A stretch of DNA of 64,000 bases from contig NZ_LN831197.1 in NCBI RefSeq assembly GCF_001375535.1, forward strand, positions 4,580,392 through 4,644,391, read 5' to 3'. The notes below the pieces were generated by a model. It had not been told where the DNA came from and made no database searches. It worked only from the letters and a program-made list of their open reading frames with translations. Both the position numbers and the translations under genes were made by a program. This document shows, in pieces, positions 47,539 through 57,344 of the stretch. Within the stretch, counting starts at the first letter, position 1, and the number at the start of each line of letters is the position of its first letter. The stretch is from Bacillus niameyensis (GTDB lineage: Bacteria > Bacillota > Bacilli > Bacillales > Bacillaceae_C).

Positions 47539-47697
47539 ATGGGAAATGAAGGATACTTTGTAGGATGGGGCACATTGGCGCTAATTAATGCAGGATTAGC
47601 TCAAGGGAAAAATAGAAGTGGTTTAGCTTGGTTCCTTATTTCATTACTTTTAGGCCCGATTGCAACTTTTATAATCGTAATAGCGAATAAAAATTAG
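47539..47697 (+). CDS. small membrane protein (52 aa)
   Basis: A 52-residue protein with a polar N-terminus and one hydrophobic helix ending LLLGPIATFIIV, with a GWG turn and a KNRSG basic loop. AAGGAGG sits eight bases before the ATG. The GLAWFLISLLLGPI pattern occurs in many small bacterial membrane proteins of unknown role. It is co-directional with and close to the 55-residue gene, so the two are probably co-transcribed. Confidence 0.6.
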   Translation: MGNEGYFVGWGTLALINAGLAQGKNRSGLAWFLISLLLGPIATFIIVIANKN

Positions 47698-47812
47698 GGA
47701 AGTCACACTTTATTCAATTCCACTTGGCGATAGCGGAGAGGGAATATGATAGAATAGGGGCAATAGTTAATGTTTGAAAAGTGGAAAAATAATGGGTAAA
47801 GGAGCAGGAACT

Positions 47813-48658
47813 GTGATCACAAGTTTATTTTCCCAATATCCATGGTATGTATTATGGAGTCCCCTCTTCTTATTCTTATTGATCTTAATTTCTTGGCTGT
47901 ATTATAAAAAAATATTAGCGTCTTCTTTATATAAAGTAAGCTTTCGTCATTACGGCTTTTTTTATGGAGCTATGCTTCTTTTATACATAGTTAAAGGAAG
48001 TCCTTTCAATTTAGTCGGAAAGGATTTTCTGTTTAGTGCTCACATTTTTGAATTAGCAACGATTCATTTTGCGATTATCCCTTTATTTATTCTGAGTGTT
48101 CCAGTGGAGTTATTACAAAAAATATTTTGGCACTACCGCCTTAGGAAAACAATAAAATGGTTTTCTTATCCTTGGGTAGCCGCTCTCATTTTTAACGGAG
48201 TATTGACCATTTATCTCGTACCAAAATTTTTCAACCAAATTCATGGACATTCTGTTTTATCTTTTATAAGCCAAACGATATTAGTTATTTCGGCTATCCT
48301 TATGTGGTGGACTATCATTGCTCCGTTAAAAGGAGTAGGGAAGTTTTCTTATTTTATACGTGTTTCTTATGTTTTTCTGAATTCCTTATTATTAATGCCA
48401 ATGGGAATCTTTTTAATTCTTAGTATCCTTTATCCTCACTATACTGTTTACGATGCGTCTGGATATCGACTGTTTGGAGAAATGAATGGAATTAGTGATC
48501 AACAGCTTGGAGGCGCTCTTCTTAAAGCTTTACAACTGCTTGGTTATGGAACGGCACTTTTTTACTTAATTAGTCGTTGGGGGAAGGAAGAAGAGAAAGA
48601 AGATGAAAATATTCGTGTTGTCCAAGGGATTGTAATCCAGCTTCCAGAAAGAAAATAA
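47813..48658 (+). CDS. ctaG: cytochrome c oxidase assembly factor CtaG
   Basis: A membrane protein of the caa3_CtaG family with seven predicted helices. Paired histidines in AHIFELATIHFAIIP and a WW helix match the family, in which CtaG is needed to build caa3-type oxidase, probably by handling copper. The GTG at 47813 has AAGGAG eight bases upstream and gives 281 residues; an ATG at 47792 lacks a site. In B. subtilis ctaG follows ctaB-ctaF; here it stands alone. Confidence 0.85.
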   Translation: MITSLFSQYPWYVLWSPLFLFLLILISWLYYKKILASSLYKVSFRHYGFFYGAMLLLYIVKGSPFNLVGKDFLFSAHIFELATIHFAIIPLFILSVPVELLQKIFWHYRLRKTIKWFSYPWVAALIFNGVLTIYLVPKFFNQIHGHSVLSFISQTILVISAILMWWTIIAPLKGVGKFSYFIRVSYVFLNSLLLMPMGIFLILSILYPHYTVYDASGYRLFGEMNGISDQQLGGALLKALQLLGYGTALFYLISRWGKEEEKEDENIRVVQGIVIQLPERK

Positions 48659-48678
48659 TTTTGAAACCATCATTAGAA

Positions 48679-48705
48679 AAACCGACCAAATGATTTGGTC
48701 GGTTT
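48679..48705. terminator. hairpin between ctaG and YhcN-like gene
   Basis: The arms aaaccgaccaaa and tttggtcggttt are perfect with a three-base loop. Only a short T stretch follows. It ends the convergent ctaG and lipoprotein genes. Confidence 0.65.
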
Positions 48706-48718
48706 ACGTGCCAGTCAC

Positions 48719-49321
48719 CTATCTAGAAGTCGGGAATATTCTTTCGACTGTTTCTGTAAACTCATCGAAAAAGCCACTAATAGGATGACCGTTTTGGAAG
48801 TCATCACGGTATCCGCGCATGCGATCAACAAAGTCCGGGTTAGCCGAAACGAAAACATTGTCTAGACCTTTTTTCACTTTTCGTGTTTGGTCAGCAATTT
48901 TCTTTTCAACTTTTTGATTTAAGTCATCTCGGTTATTATTTAGTTTTACGGCAACATAAGCATTGTTGTTTGTCACAAAGACGTAAGCACGCTCGACTTC
49001 ATCTAGCTTTGTTACTTCATCAGCTATGTCATCGGCTAAATCAACCTTATTGTCCCGATTTGTGTTGTTCGCATTAAGTCCATCATTATCACGAATATCG
49101 TTTCGTACATTCGTCCCCATTCCATCCCTGTTATTGCGGTATGTTAGGTCATTTCTTGAATCCCAGTCTACGTTGTTGCGTCCGTTTCCAGGCTCATAAC
49201 GTACATCAAGTGGACCATTATTATCGTTCGCAAAGCGATCGTTATTATCATTATTTGCACCACATCCAACAAGCATGACGGAGACCAAACTTGCACATGC
49301 AAGTGGTTTAAGGAATTTCAT
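48719..49321 (-). CDS. YhcN/YlaJ-family sporulation lipoprotein
   Basis: A 200-residue lipoprotein. The signal peptide ends in a VGC lipobox (C20), followed by a 75-residue Asn/Asp/Arg-rich linker and the C-terminal YhcN/YlaJ domain (LADDIADEVTKLDEV then AYVAVKL, about residues 95-190). Family members are spore-associated lipoproteins of the forespore inner membrane. AGGAGG precedes the ATG. It implies that the organism sporulates. Confidence 0.88.
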   Translation of the reverse strand: MKFLKPLACASLVSVMLVGCGANNDNNDRFANDNNGPLDVRYEPGNGRNNVDWDSRNDLTYRNNRDGMGTNVRNDIRDNDGLNANNTNRDNKVDLADDIADEVTKLDEVERAYVFVTNNNAYVAVKLNNNRDDLNQKVEKKIADQTRKVKKGLDNVFVSANPDFVDRMRGYRDDFQNGHPISGFFDEFTETVERIFPTSR

Positions 49322-49455
49322 TAAAAAACCTCCTTTTTATTCGTGATTCTTTTATATCATTCCAAAAGACTCAATTTTTATGCCTAAGATTTGTTATAAT
49401 AGAGCAGTCGAACTTTTAATGTAAAAAACGCAATTAGGATAGAAAGAGTGATTCA

Positions 49456-51762
49456 ATGTCCTGGATTAAAAAAATTATCGCCAAAATCATGTCAGATGAA
49501 GATCATGTTGAAGAATATGAAGCAATTAAAAAACCATCCGAGTCATCCAGACAGCAAATGGAAACAAGGATGACTTACCAATATCCAAAGGGACCGTTCC
49601 GCTTCCCTTTAATCCAAGATCCTCCTAAAAAAAGTCTAAATCCGAATAGGGAAAGGGATAGAACACAGCCTACACCTGTTCAAGAGCCATCACCAGTTGT
49701 AAAAATGGAGCGGAAAGTAGATAAAGAAAAAGAACGTGTAAAATACAATCAACCGTTTCGACCAACGACTATTCCTTCGCCTATATACGGTTACAAGCGA
49801 CCGGAAAAACAAACGGAGGAATATGAACTACAAGAATCTTTTCTAAAAACTCAAGACCCTGTGAAGGATCAGCAAATGCCTGCGGAGATCGAGCTGAATT
49901 TTACTTTTGAAGCTGAAGAGCTTGATTCATCAGAAATCGCGAAACAACAAGTTTCTGCCAGTTTGGATGTTGAGCAACTAGCGGTGGAAGATATACGTGA
50001 AGACATAGAAGAAATTGTAGAGGATCATGAGGAATCGCGAGAACTGATGGAAGACTATGAAGTGTTCACATCTGAAGAGCAGGTGATTGTGGAAGAACGT
50101 GTTGATGTGGAGACTGAAATTGAACATGAAGAAGTCACCCATCGTCCTCCAGAATCATCGGAGGAGCGTCCAAAGCCAAGATCGCGATCTCAATTACCTT
50201 TTAATGTATTAATGTTGAAAAACGACCGAAAAAAGTGGGAGCTCAAGCAGTCAGCACAAAATAGTCAACAAGTGACTCAACAATCCGAAAGAAAAAGACA
50301 ATCTAATATGAAAGAGGGCCATAAATCGGATTCTCAAATAGAGCAAAAGGCCGGATATCAATTTCCGCCAATAGAAATGCTGTATCCTCCTGTCATAAAA
50401 CAGGAGAATACAGAATGGTTAAATGAACAACGAGAGCTTTTAAATGAAACCCTCGCTAATTTTAATGTGAATGCTCATGTAGTCCATGTAAGTCAAGGGC
50501 CATCTGTTACACGATTTGAGGTTCAACCTGAGCGTGGTGTCAAAGTTAATAAAATTACTAACCTAAGCGATGATATTAAGTTAAGCATGGCCGCAAAAGA
50601 TATTCGGATTGAAGCACCTATTCCAGGGAAACGATCGGTTGGGATTGAAATCCCGAATCATAATAGCCGCCCTGTACAAATTAGTGAAATAATAGGAGAT
50701 TCAACTTTTTCACAAAGCGATTCATTGCTTACAGCTGCTCTTGGTCTAGATATTTCTGGAACACCGATTGTTACAGATCTGCAGAAGATGCCTCACGGAT
50801 TAATCGCTGGTGCAACAGGTTCAGGTAAAAGTGTTTGCGTGAACTCCATTTTAGTGAGCTTGCTTTATAAAGCAAAGCCTGAAGAACTTAAATTACTTTT
50901 AATCGATCCTAAAATGGTCGAATTAGCTCCATACAATCATATACCACATCTTGTAAGTCCTGTTATTACAGATGTGAAAGCTGCTACAGCCGCTCTAAAA
51001 TGGGCTGTAGATGAAATGGAACGTCGTTATGAATTGTTTTCGCATGCAAGTGTACGAAATATTAGCCGTTTTAATGAATTAGCCGAATCCCAGGGAAGGT
51101 ATAGTGAAAAACTTCCTTATATTGTCGTTGTCATTGATGAACTAGCCGATTTAATGATGATGGCACCTCATGATGTGGAAGAATCGATTTGCCGTATTGC
51201 CCAAAAAGCTCGTGCATGTGGAATTCATTTGCTTATTGCTACTCAGCGTCCATCTGTTGATGTAATTACCGGGCTGATCAAAGCTAACGTTCCAACGAGA
51301 ATTGCTTTTTCCGTTTCATCCCAAGTTGATTCAAGAACAATTATCGATGTTAGTGGTGCAGAAAAGTTACTTGGTCGTGGTGATATGTTGTTTTTAGGCA
51401 GTGGTTCATCGAAACCAGTTCGGCTGCAAGGCACCTTTGTCTCAGATGAAGAGATTGATCGAGTTATTGAGCATGTCCGTTCCCAGGGAAAACCGAATTA
51501 TTTGTTTGAACAAGAAGAACTTCTTAAAAAAGCACAAATCCAAGAAGACGAGGATGATCTTTATTTGGAGTCATGTGAATTTGTCGTTCAACAAGGAAGT
51601 GCATCCACTTCTTTATTACAACGTCAATTTCGAATCGGCTACAATCGCGCAGCTCGTTTAATTGACATGATGGAACAGCAAGGCGTTATCTCTGAAGCGA
51701 GGGGAAGTAAGCCTCGTGAGGTTCTGATGACTCAAGTAGAGCTTGAAGTTATGAGAGAGTAA
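49456..51762 (+). CDS. sftA: DNA translocase SftA
   Basis: A soluble FtsK/SpoIIIE-family DNA pump that clears DNA from closing division septa in Bacillus. The 768 residues comprise an acidic, Pro/Gln-rich N-terminal linker (about 1-280) without membrane helices, the ATPase motor with Walker A GATGSGKS (about 452-459) and VVVIDELADLMM (Walker B), and a C-terminal gamma winged helix (about 695-760) that reads DNA polarity. It is shorter than B. subtilis SftA (about 950), mainly in the N-terminal region. It precedes murC as in B. subtilis. Confidence 0.93.
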   Translation: MSWIKKIIAKIMSDEDHVEEYEAIKKPSESSRQQMETRMTYQYPKGPFRFPLIQDPPKKSLNPNRERDRTQPTPVQEPSPVVKMERKVDKEKERVKYNQPFRPTTIPSPIYGYKRPEKQTEEYELQESFLKTQDPVKDQQMPAEIELNFTFEAEELDSSEIAKQQVSASLDVEQLAVEDIREDIEEIVEDHEESRELMEDYEVFTSEEQVIVEERVDVETEIEHEEVTHRPPESSEERPKPRSRSQLPFNVLMLKNDRKKWELKQSAQNSQQVTQQSERKRQSNMKEGHKSDSQIEQKAGYQFPPIEMLYPPVIKQENTEWLNEQRELLNETLANFNVNAHVVHVSQGPSVTRFEVQPERGVKVNKITNLSDDIKLSMAAKDIRIEAPIPGKRSVGIEIPNHNSRPVQISEIIGDSTFSQSDSLLTAALGLDISGTPIVTDLQKMPHGLIAGATGSGKSVCVNSILVSLLYKAKPEELKLLLIDPKMVELAPYNHIPHLVSPVITDVKAATAALKWAVDEMERRYELFSHASVRNISRFNELAESQGRYSEKLPYIVVVIDELADLMMMAPHDVEESICRIAQKARACGIHLLIATQRPSVDVITGLIKANVPTRIAFSVSSQVDSRTIIDVSGAEKLLGRGDMLFLGSGSSKPVRLQGTFVSDEEIDRVIEHVRSQGKPNYLFEQEELLKKAQIQEDEDDLYLESCEFVVQQGSASTSLLQRQFRIGYNRAARLIDMMEQQGVISEARGSKPREVLMTQVELEVMRE

Positions 51763-52097
51763 TGAATGTTGGGAAACGTATTCGACAAATTTTGCACATA
51801 GAAATACGAGCAGGTTCATGCTATAATATGGCAACATGCAAAATTGAAAAATAAGTGTTCCTTACATACAAGTGATCTGGCTGTTAGATAATAACGATAA
51901 AAGAATGTTTACGAAAAAGACGAATAGAAATTCGCTTTTACAAGCAGCAAAAGCCTGATTAGTTCAGTGGAATGAAAAAACAACGGCTTCTAACATAGAA
52001 TGCCGAGCTTCAAAGTGGATTGTTAATTCAAATTTTATCCAATTGGAGTATTGTTTCATATGATGCAAATAGATAGACGAATGTTGGAGGTTCAAAT
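51763..52097. other. intergenic region between sftA and murC
   Basis: It contains a TG-extended -10 (TGCTATAAT, -10 at 51822-51827) about 270 bases before murC and a small perfect hairpin (gctttt/aaaagc, 51934-51954). This suggests a long murC leader. No ORF is supported. Confidence 0.45.
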
Positions 52098-53417
52098 ATG
52101 ACTATATACCATTTTGTAGGGATCAAAGGCTCGGGAATGAGCCCGCTCGCACAAATTCTTCATGATAAAGGTTATAAAGTGCAAGGGTCGGATGTGGAAA
52201 AATATTTTTTCACTCAAGTTCCTCTCGAAAAATCGAATATAAAAATTTTGCCATTTGATCGAAATAACGTGAAACAAGGAATGAAAATTATTGCAGGGAA
52301 TGCATTTCCGGATACCCACGAAGAGATCGAGGAAGCGAATAAGTTGGGAATTCCTGTCGTTCGATATCATGCTTTTCTAGGTGAGTTTTTGAAGCAATTC
52401 ACTAGCATTGCTGTAACTGGTTCTCATGGGAAAACATCAACAACGGGTCTTTTAGCTCATGTGATAGGCGGTGCTCAACCGACTTCTTATTTAATTGGTG
52501 ACGGGACAGGGCACGGTGAAAGAGATGCTGAGTATTTTGTTTTTGAAGCATGTGAATATCGCCGGCATTTCCTTTCATATTATCCGGACTATGCCATTAT
52601 GACCAATATTGATTTCGACCATCCTGATTATTTTTCCAACGTTGAGGATGTATTTTCTGCTTTTCAAGAAATGGCTATGCAGGTGAATAAAGCGATTGTT
52701 GCTTTTGGTGATGATGATTATTTACAAAAGCTTCAGGCAGAAGTCCCTATCCTGTATTATGGCTTTAAGGAAGAGAACGATTTTCAAGCACGGAATATGA
52801 AGACTTCTTCGAAGGGCACTAGTTTTGATGTCTATATAAGAAATAATTTTTATGCGAATTTTGAGATTCCTACTTTTGGGGATCATAATGTATTGAACGC
52901 TCTAGCTGTTATTGCACTTTGTCATTATGAGAATATTGATGTGCAAAATATTAAAGATCAGTTAATCACTTTCAAAGGCGTGAAGCGCCGGTTTACTGAG
53001 AAAAAGCTTGGTAACCAAATTTTAGTGGATGACTACGCTCATCACCCTGCTGAAATTAGGGCTACAATCCGGGCGACACGGAAAAAGTATCCACAGAAAC
53101 AAGTGGTTGCTGTTTTTCAACCACATACATTTACGAGAACTCAAACATTTTTGCAAGATTTTGCGGAAAGTTTAAGTGAAGCTGATAAAGTATACTTATG
53201 CGATATATTTGGTTCTGCACGAGAAAACCATGGGAAATTAACGATTGCTGATTTGCAAGAGAAAATTGATGGAGCGGAAATTATTCACGAAGATGACACA
53301 TCTCCACTTTTGCTAGCAAATGATGCGGTCATTCTTTTCATGGGTGCGGGAGATATTCAAAAATTTCAATTAGCTTACGAAAATTTGTTGGAAAAACAAT
53401 TAAAAAAGGCTCAATAG
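52098..53417 (+). CDS. murC: UDP-N-acetylmuramate--L-alanine ligase
   Basis: MurC adds the first amino acid of the peptidoglycan stem peptide in the cytoplasm. It has 439 residues. The N-terminal UDP-binding Rossmann motif is [11 protein letters not shown], the ATP site is [10 protein letters not shown], and the C-terminal motifs are DDYAHHPAE and [14 protein letters not shown] precedes the ATG. It is followed by the ytxG-ytxH pair, matching the B. subtilis order. Confidence 0.96.
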   Translation: MTIYHFVGIKGSGMSPLAQILHDKGYKVQGSDVEKYFFTQVPLEKSNIKILPFDRNNVKQGMKIIAGNAFPDTHEEIEEANKLGIPVVRYHAFLGEFLKQFTSIAVTGSHGKTSTTGLLAHVIGGAQPTSYLIGDGTGHGERDAEYFVFEACEYRRHFLSYYPDYAIMTNIDFDHPDYFSNVEDVFSAFQEMAMQVNKAIVAFGDDDYLQKLQAEVPILYYGFKEENDFQARNMKTSSKGTSFDVYIRNNFYANFEIPTFGDHNVLNALAVIALCHYENIDVQNIKDQLITFKGVKRRFTEKKLGNQILVDDYAHHPAEIRATIRATRKKYPQKQVVAVFQPHTFTRTQTFLQDFAESLSEADKVYLCDIFGSARENHGKLTIADLQEKIDGAEIIHEDDTSPLLLANDAVILFMGAGDIQKFQLAYENLLEKQLKKAQ

Positions 53418-53634
53418 TATCGAAACCCGGCATTTCATTTTTTAAACGCCGGGTTTTCGTTCTTTTTGAATAGTAAAAAGCGGAAATGGGAAATTTAATA
53501 CAAATTACGACTTTTTTCATATATTTCGTTTTTTTGCAGGAAAATCATCTACTTTTGGAGAAGAGCAATGTGAAGAAACGTTTAGTTTCTTAATAGCCCG
53601 GGTAAAGAGTTGTACGTAGGAGGTGTTAGAAGAA

Positions 53635-54165
53635 ATGATCATTATATTGTATGTAAGTGTTGCGATTATTGCAATTGCGTTTGTTTTCTTAGTAATTAGT
53701 ATAGTTAAGACTTCTCGAGCTTTAGATGAAACAATGAATGAGGTGACCCATACGTTGGAGAGTGTCACAAAAACATTGGATAGTGTCTCCGTCACTTTAA
53801 CTGGTCTTGAAAAACAGCTCCAAGGTGTAACAGGAGAGACGACGGCACTATTACATAAGACGAACAGTCTTGCCGAAGATATTCACGGAAAAGTGGAGAG
53901 GTTAAATACAGTTGTAGATGCCGTTCAAGGTGTTGGCGGAACGATTCAAGAGTTGAACCAATCTGTGAGGACAGTGACATCATCTATTTCGACAACATTA
54001 GTCAGAAATCAGGACAAGATTGCGCAAGTCGTTCAATGGAGTGCTGTTGCGAAGGAAGTTAAAGATAAATGGTTTGGCGAGAATAGAAAAAATGAGCCGA
54101 AGCGAAAGCAACGTCGCAGATCTTCTAATGATGTCATCCAAACTACTCAGCCGGACCATGATTAA
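53635..54165 (+). CDS. ytxG: DUF948 protein YtxG
   Basis: A 176-residue membrane-anchored coiled-coil protein. One N-terminal helix (about 1-22) is followed by a long coiled coil (about 30-115) with regular T/L repeats (LESVTKTLDSVSVTLTGLEKQL) and a basic C-terminal tail. It matches B. subtilis YtxG (DUF948), which is general-stress linked. TAGGAGG is about 11 bases before the ATG at 53635; a GTG at 53623 overlaps the site. The gene order murC-ytxG-ytxH is conserved. Confidence 0.9.
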   Translation: MIIILYVSVAIIAIAFVFLVISIVKTSRALDETMNEVTHTLESVTKTLDSVSVTLTGLEKQLQGVTGETTALLHKTNSLAEDIHGKVERLNTVVDAVQGVGGTIQELNQSVRTVTSSISTTLVRNQDKIAQVVQWSAVAKEVKDKWFGENRKNEPKRKQRRRSSNDVIQTTQPDHD

Positions 54166-54203
54166 TTAAATAAATTAGAAGCAATCAGGGAGGAAGATGT
54201 AAA

Positions 54204-54662
54204 ATGGCCAATAATCAAAATGGAAATAATAACAGTACAGGAAATTTTATGGCAGGTATTATTGTTGGAAGTATTGTTGGAGCAGCAACAGCCTTATTAT
54301 TAGCACCAAAATCAGGTCGTGAACTTCGAAGCGACATTAATGACCAAGTAGGAACTATTAAAGAGAAATCCGGCGAATGGAAAGATTCCGTCATTGAAAA
54401 AAGCTCTGAATTTACTACAGCTGCCAAAGAAAAAACAGAACAATATTATCAAATTGCAGCAGATAAAGCGAGCGTTGTAAAGGAAAAAGCCGATCAATTA
54501 CGCAATGTAGTAAAAGATAAGGCAGATGGCTGGAAAGAAACAGTTAATGAAGCTGGCGAAGTTATAGAAGAGCAATCCAACAATGAGCAAGCCCAAATAA
54601 GCACAGAAGCTGGACAACCTGTTAAATCAGATGCAAATGACGAATTAATTGAACAAAAATAA
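54204..54662 (+). CDS. ytxH: YtxH-like general stress protein
   Basis: A 152-residue YtxH/gas-vesicle-family small protein. One N-terminal membrane helix (GIIVGSIVGAATALLLAPKSGRELR) is followed by a long charged amphipathic helix with repeats of the form VVKEKADQLRN. Such proteins are induced by sigma B stress in B. subtilis. GGGAGGAAG precedes the ATG. It is co-transcribed with ytxG and ends at a strong terminator. Confidence 0.92.
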   Translation: MANNQNGNNNSTGNFMAGIIVGSIVGAATALLLAPKSGRELRSDINDQVGTIKEKSGEWKDSVIEKSSEFTTAAKEKTEQYYQIAADKASVVKEKADQLRNVVKDKADGWKETVNEAGEVIEEQSNNEQAQISTEAGQPVKSDANDELIEQK

Positions 54663-54663
54663 A

Positions 54664-54700
54664 AAAACAGTCGGGGAGATGTCCTCGACTGTTTTTTTTA
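54664..54700 (+). terminator. terminator of ytxG-ytxH
   Basis: aaacagtcgggg and cctcgactgttt pair over a six-base loop and are followed by eight T. Confidence 0.9.
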
Positions 54701-54718
54701 TAACAAATAAAATCCGAC

Positions 54719-56872
54719 TTATTTAATCACAACAGGCCAAATAATTTCTAAGCGGTCCCCGTCTTTAATCGAGGAGTAAAACGTTGCTTCTTCATCATTA
54801 ATTTTTAAAGAAAAGTTGCCAGATGCATTGTCCGGTTTTTCAACTGCTACATATTTGAAAATATCTTGAAAAATAAATCCCAAGCTTGGCTTTTGCTTAT
54901 ATTCAATTTTTTCTCCAAAGTGGATTTCTTCATCGAGATCAAGCTCCGTACCATTTCGATAATATTCTGCGGAGTTATTCGTCATTGTAATTTGTTCGTC
55001 ATTGTAAAATACTGTAATCGACTTAGCAAGTGAATGCTGAAGTAAGGTTGCGAGATTGCGGACAGTAGGGATTAATTTTCGCACGATCGTCAACTCCAAT
55101 TTATTTGGAAGAGAATGTGATCCCTTTACCTCTTTTCCGTTTAACCATATTTCTCCGGAAAAGTGAGGAAAAAACATTTCCTTGCCGTTCAACTTAATCA
55201 TAAAAGGTTGAAGCAGAGAGGATAGCTCATTTAAATTTAAGGCTTTAAGCAATTCACTAATAGTTTCGGGAAAAGAAACTGAAATGTGATCCCCATCATC
55301 AATCCATTCATCAAGACTAGAACGTTTTCCATTTTTTGATATAGCTGTTTGAATTTCATATGGCTTACCATTAATAATCGCTGTTTTTTCAGGAATTTCG
55401 TCGATCAATTCTCTAATTTTAATTTTCGACTTTTCGCCGTCCTTACCATTTTGAATATGGATTTGGTCTCCATCTGAGATTGAATCTTCTAAACTGCATT
55501 CCACACCATTTTTTAGAATAACTGGTGGACCGCCGTATGTTCCAGGAATAGTCAGCGGCTGATCATTTAATGTAACAAACATAGCCATACCCGGTTTCCC
55601 ATAAAGTTTACCGATTGAAATCCCTGCTGCTAGAAGACAGTCAGCAATAGTTAATTTTTTTACGGCAAACATATGGGTTAGCCGATCGTTGATTGTAAAA
55701 CTGACATATTGAATGGGCGATTTACGTGCTGAGATTGCTATCCCAATAGGTGTAATGTTTTCTGGGCCGCCTGAAATATGTTCCGGAAATGTTAACCCTT
55801 GAATTGCATCAGCTCCCCGGATCGCGACCCGATTATCGGGAAGGTTTAATAACCGGGAAAGCCGGTTTGTTAATTCTGGCGTCATACTACCACCGCCAAC
55901 GAGCATAACTGCCTTTGGTGATACACCGTTATTTAGTTCTATGATTTCGTTACGGATTTCTTCTGCTAGTTTATCAATAGCTGGAGAGATTTGGGTAACG
56001 ACGTCCGATTTATTAATCTCAGTTTCAAATCCTAATATGTCTTGGACGATGATTTTATCATTTTGCCATAACTGTCTTTTTGCTTGTTCTGCGTCAGGAA
56101 AATCGAGCAAAAGTTCGTCACTCACAGCTTCAGTTATTTCATCGCCAGCGGTCGGAACCATACCATAGGCGATCACGGTTCCCTCATTCGTAATTGCGAT
56201 GTCCGAAGTACCAGCTCCGATATCGACTAAAGCGACATTCAATCTGCGCATTGAGACAGGTACAAGTACGTTAATGGCTGCAATTGGTTCTAGTGTGAGG
56301 GCTTCTAACTCAAGACCAGCCCTTTTCAGAGCATTAATTAAAGAGTCGACAACGGTTCTAGGTAAAAATGTTGCAATGATTTCAACAGAAGCTACATCAC
56401 CTTGTTGGTCGATGAGATTCCCAATCATTTCTCCGTCAATAAAATAATGAAGGACAGAGTAGCCAACACAATAATATGTATGAAAATGGTCAGTCGCTTG
56501 TTTTTTTGCAGCTGTCGTTTGAGCATCTTGAACAGCTGTTAATTCCAAGAATAGAATATCTTCCTGGGTGAGCAACGGTTTTTCTGCAATTGATACTTCA
56601 GCCTTTGCTCTCTCTGTTTTTAGTGATCTTCCTGCTGCCGCAACACAAACTTTGGATAACGGACCGTGTTGCCTTTCTAAAGTAGTTTTCACTTCGGATA
56701 TAATTTCTGCAACAGCGACGATATCGTGAATTTGCCCATCTTGCATTGCTCGAGCTTTATGTTCTTTTACCGTTAAGTCGACAACCTTATATTGCTCTCC
56801 AGATTGTTCGAGAATAAGACCGACGACAGAGCGGGTGCCTATATCTAAAGCAAAGATTCTTTCATTATTCAT
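54719..56872 (-). CDS. FtsA-like actin-family protein with serial beta-grasp-like modules
   Basis: This 717-residue protein lies where B. subtilis has ytxJ-aroA. Residues 1-390 are an FtsA/PilM-type ATPase: DIGTRSVVGL, the 1C-like insertion near 130-190, VDIGAGTSDIAI and LVGGGSM. Residues about 388-717 are unlike FtsA and contain up to six related segments of the kind F-x-IND/ING/LNG, a short beta stretch, then DGD-x-I, suggestive of ThiS/MoaD-like beta-grasp folds, with amphipathic helices between. No conserved C-terminal membrane-binding helix of true FtsA is seen. AGGTGAAG precedes the ATG at 56872. I infer a cytoskeletal scaffold or regulator; the function is unknown. Confidence 0.78.
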   Translation of the reverse strand: MNNERIFALDIGTRSVVGLILEQSGEQYKVVDLTVKEHKARAMQDGQIHDIVAVAEIISEVKTTLERQHGPLSKVCVAAAGRSLKTERAKAEVSIAEKPLLTQEDILFLELTAVQDAQTTAAKKQATDHFHTYYCVGYSVLHYFIDGEMIGNLIDQQGDVASVEIIATFLPRTVVDSLINALKRAGLELEALTLEPIAAINVLVPVSMRRLNVALVDIGAGTSDIAITNEGTVIAYGMVPTAGDEITEAVSDELLLDFPDAEQAKRQLWQNDKIIVQDILGFETEINKSDVVTQISPAIDKLAEEIRNEIIELNNGVSPKAVMLVGGGSMTPELTNRLSRLLNLPDNRVAIRGADAIQGLTFPEHISGGPENITPIGIAISARKSPIQYVSFTINDRLTHMFAVKKLTIADCLLAAGISIGKLYGKPGMAMFVTLNDQPLTIPGTYGGPPVILKNGVECSLEDSISDGDQIHIQNGKDGEKSKIKIRELIDEIPEKTAIINGKPYEIQTAISKNGKRSSLDEWIDDGDHISVSFPETISELLKALNLNELSSLLQPFMIKLNGKEMFFPHFSGEIWLNGKEVKGSHSLPNKLELTIVRKLIPTVRNLATLLQHSLAKSITVFYNDEQITMTNNSAEYYRNGTELDLDEEIHFGEKIEYKQKPSLGFIFQDIFKYVAVEKPDNASGNFSLKINDEEATFYSSIKDGDRLEIIWPVVIK

Positions 56873-57344
56873 CACTTCACCTACTCTTTGTTATATTCAA
56901 TGGCTGCACCTAGCAAACGTACTATTCAACTATGATCAAAGAAGGTTGATTCAGCTTTTGTGTCTAACATAGATCTGTTACCGCGTTTCATTAGAAAAAC
57001 TTTAAGTTTTTACTTCGCTAGACAGGTGCTTACGCTTTTTTTACTATATGCTGTATATAACATTATTATATTTTATGATTTTCTGCTATTATTAGAAATG
57101 TACCATAACATCTAATGGAAGAGAAGACAGCTGGAATAATGTTTGTTTTGTTGTGAAATAATTCACGAAAAATTAGAATTTTTTACTAAGAGATTTCTAT
57201 CGAGCAGGAACCCCTCAATGAACGATATTTCGCTTCTTTATTAGCGATTTCGTTGCTAGCGTATGATATGATGGAAATATATATGTAAAAATGGATTATT
57301 TATCTGCTTTTTGTTGAAAATGTATTAGAGGAGTGTGAAAATCA
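56873..57344. other. intergenic region upstream of ccpA with repeat remnant
   Basis: It holds a perfect hairpin (aaaaactt/aagttttt, 56995-57011) directly followed by a partial copy of the intergenic repeat found at 63 kb (57012-57042). A TGTGA-N6-TCACG near-palindrome (57152-57167) resembles Crp/Fnr sites with one mismatch. A weak -10 (TATGAT, 57262-57267) is about 80 bases before ccpA. Confidence 0.45.
57012..57042. repeat. partial copy of the intergenic repeat
   Basis: The CGCTAGACAGGTGCTTACGCTT segment matches the right end of the 63-kb element with a few substitutions. The left half is absent, so it is a remnant or minimal copy. Confidence 0.5.

Noticed and set aside
47249..47575. Minus-strand ORF of 108 codons
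   Set aside because: It is the antisense of the two small membrane protein genes; its low-complexity Thr/Pro/Ile composition is typical of a shadow frame.
51951..52000. ttagttcagtgga resembles a tRNA D-arm
   Set aside because: No acceptor stem, anticodon arm or T-arm fits around it, so it is not a tRNA.
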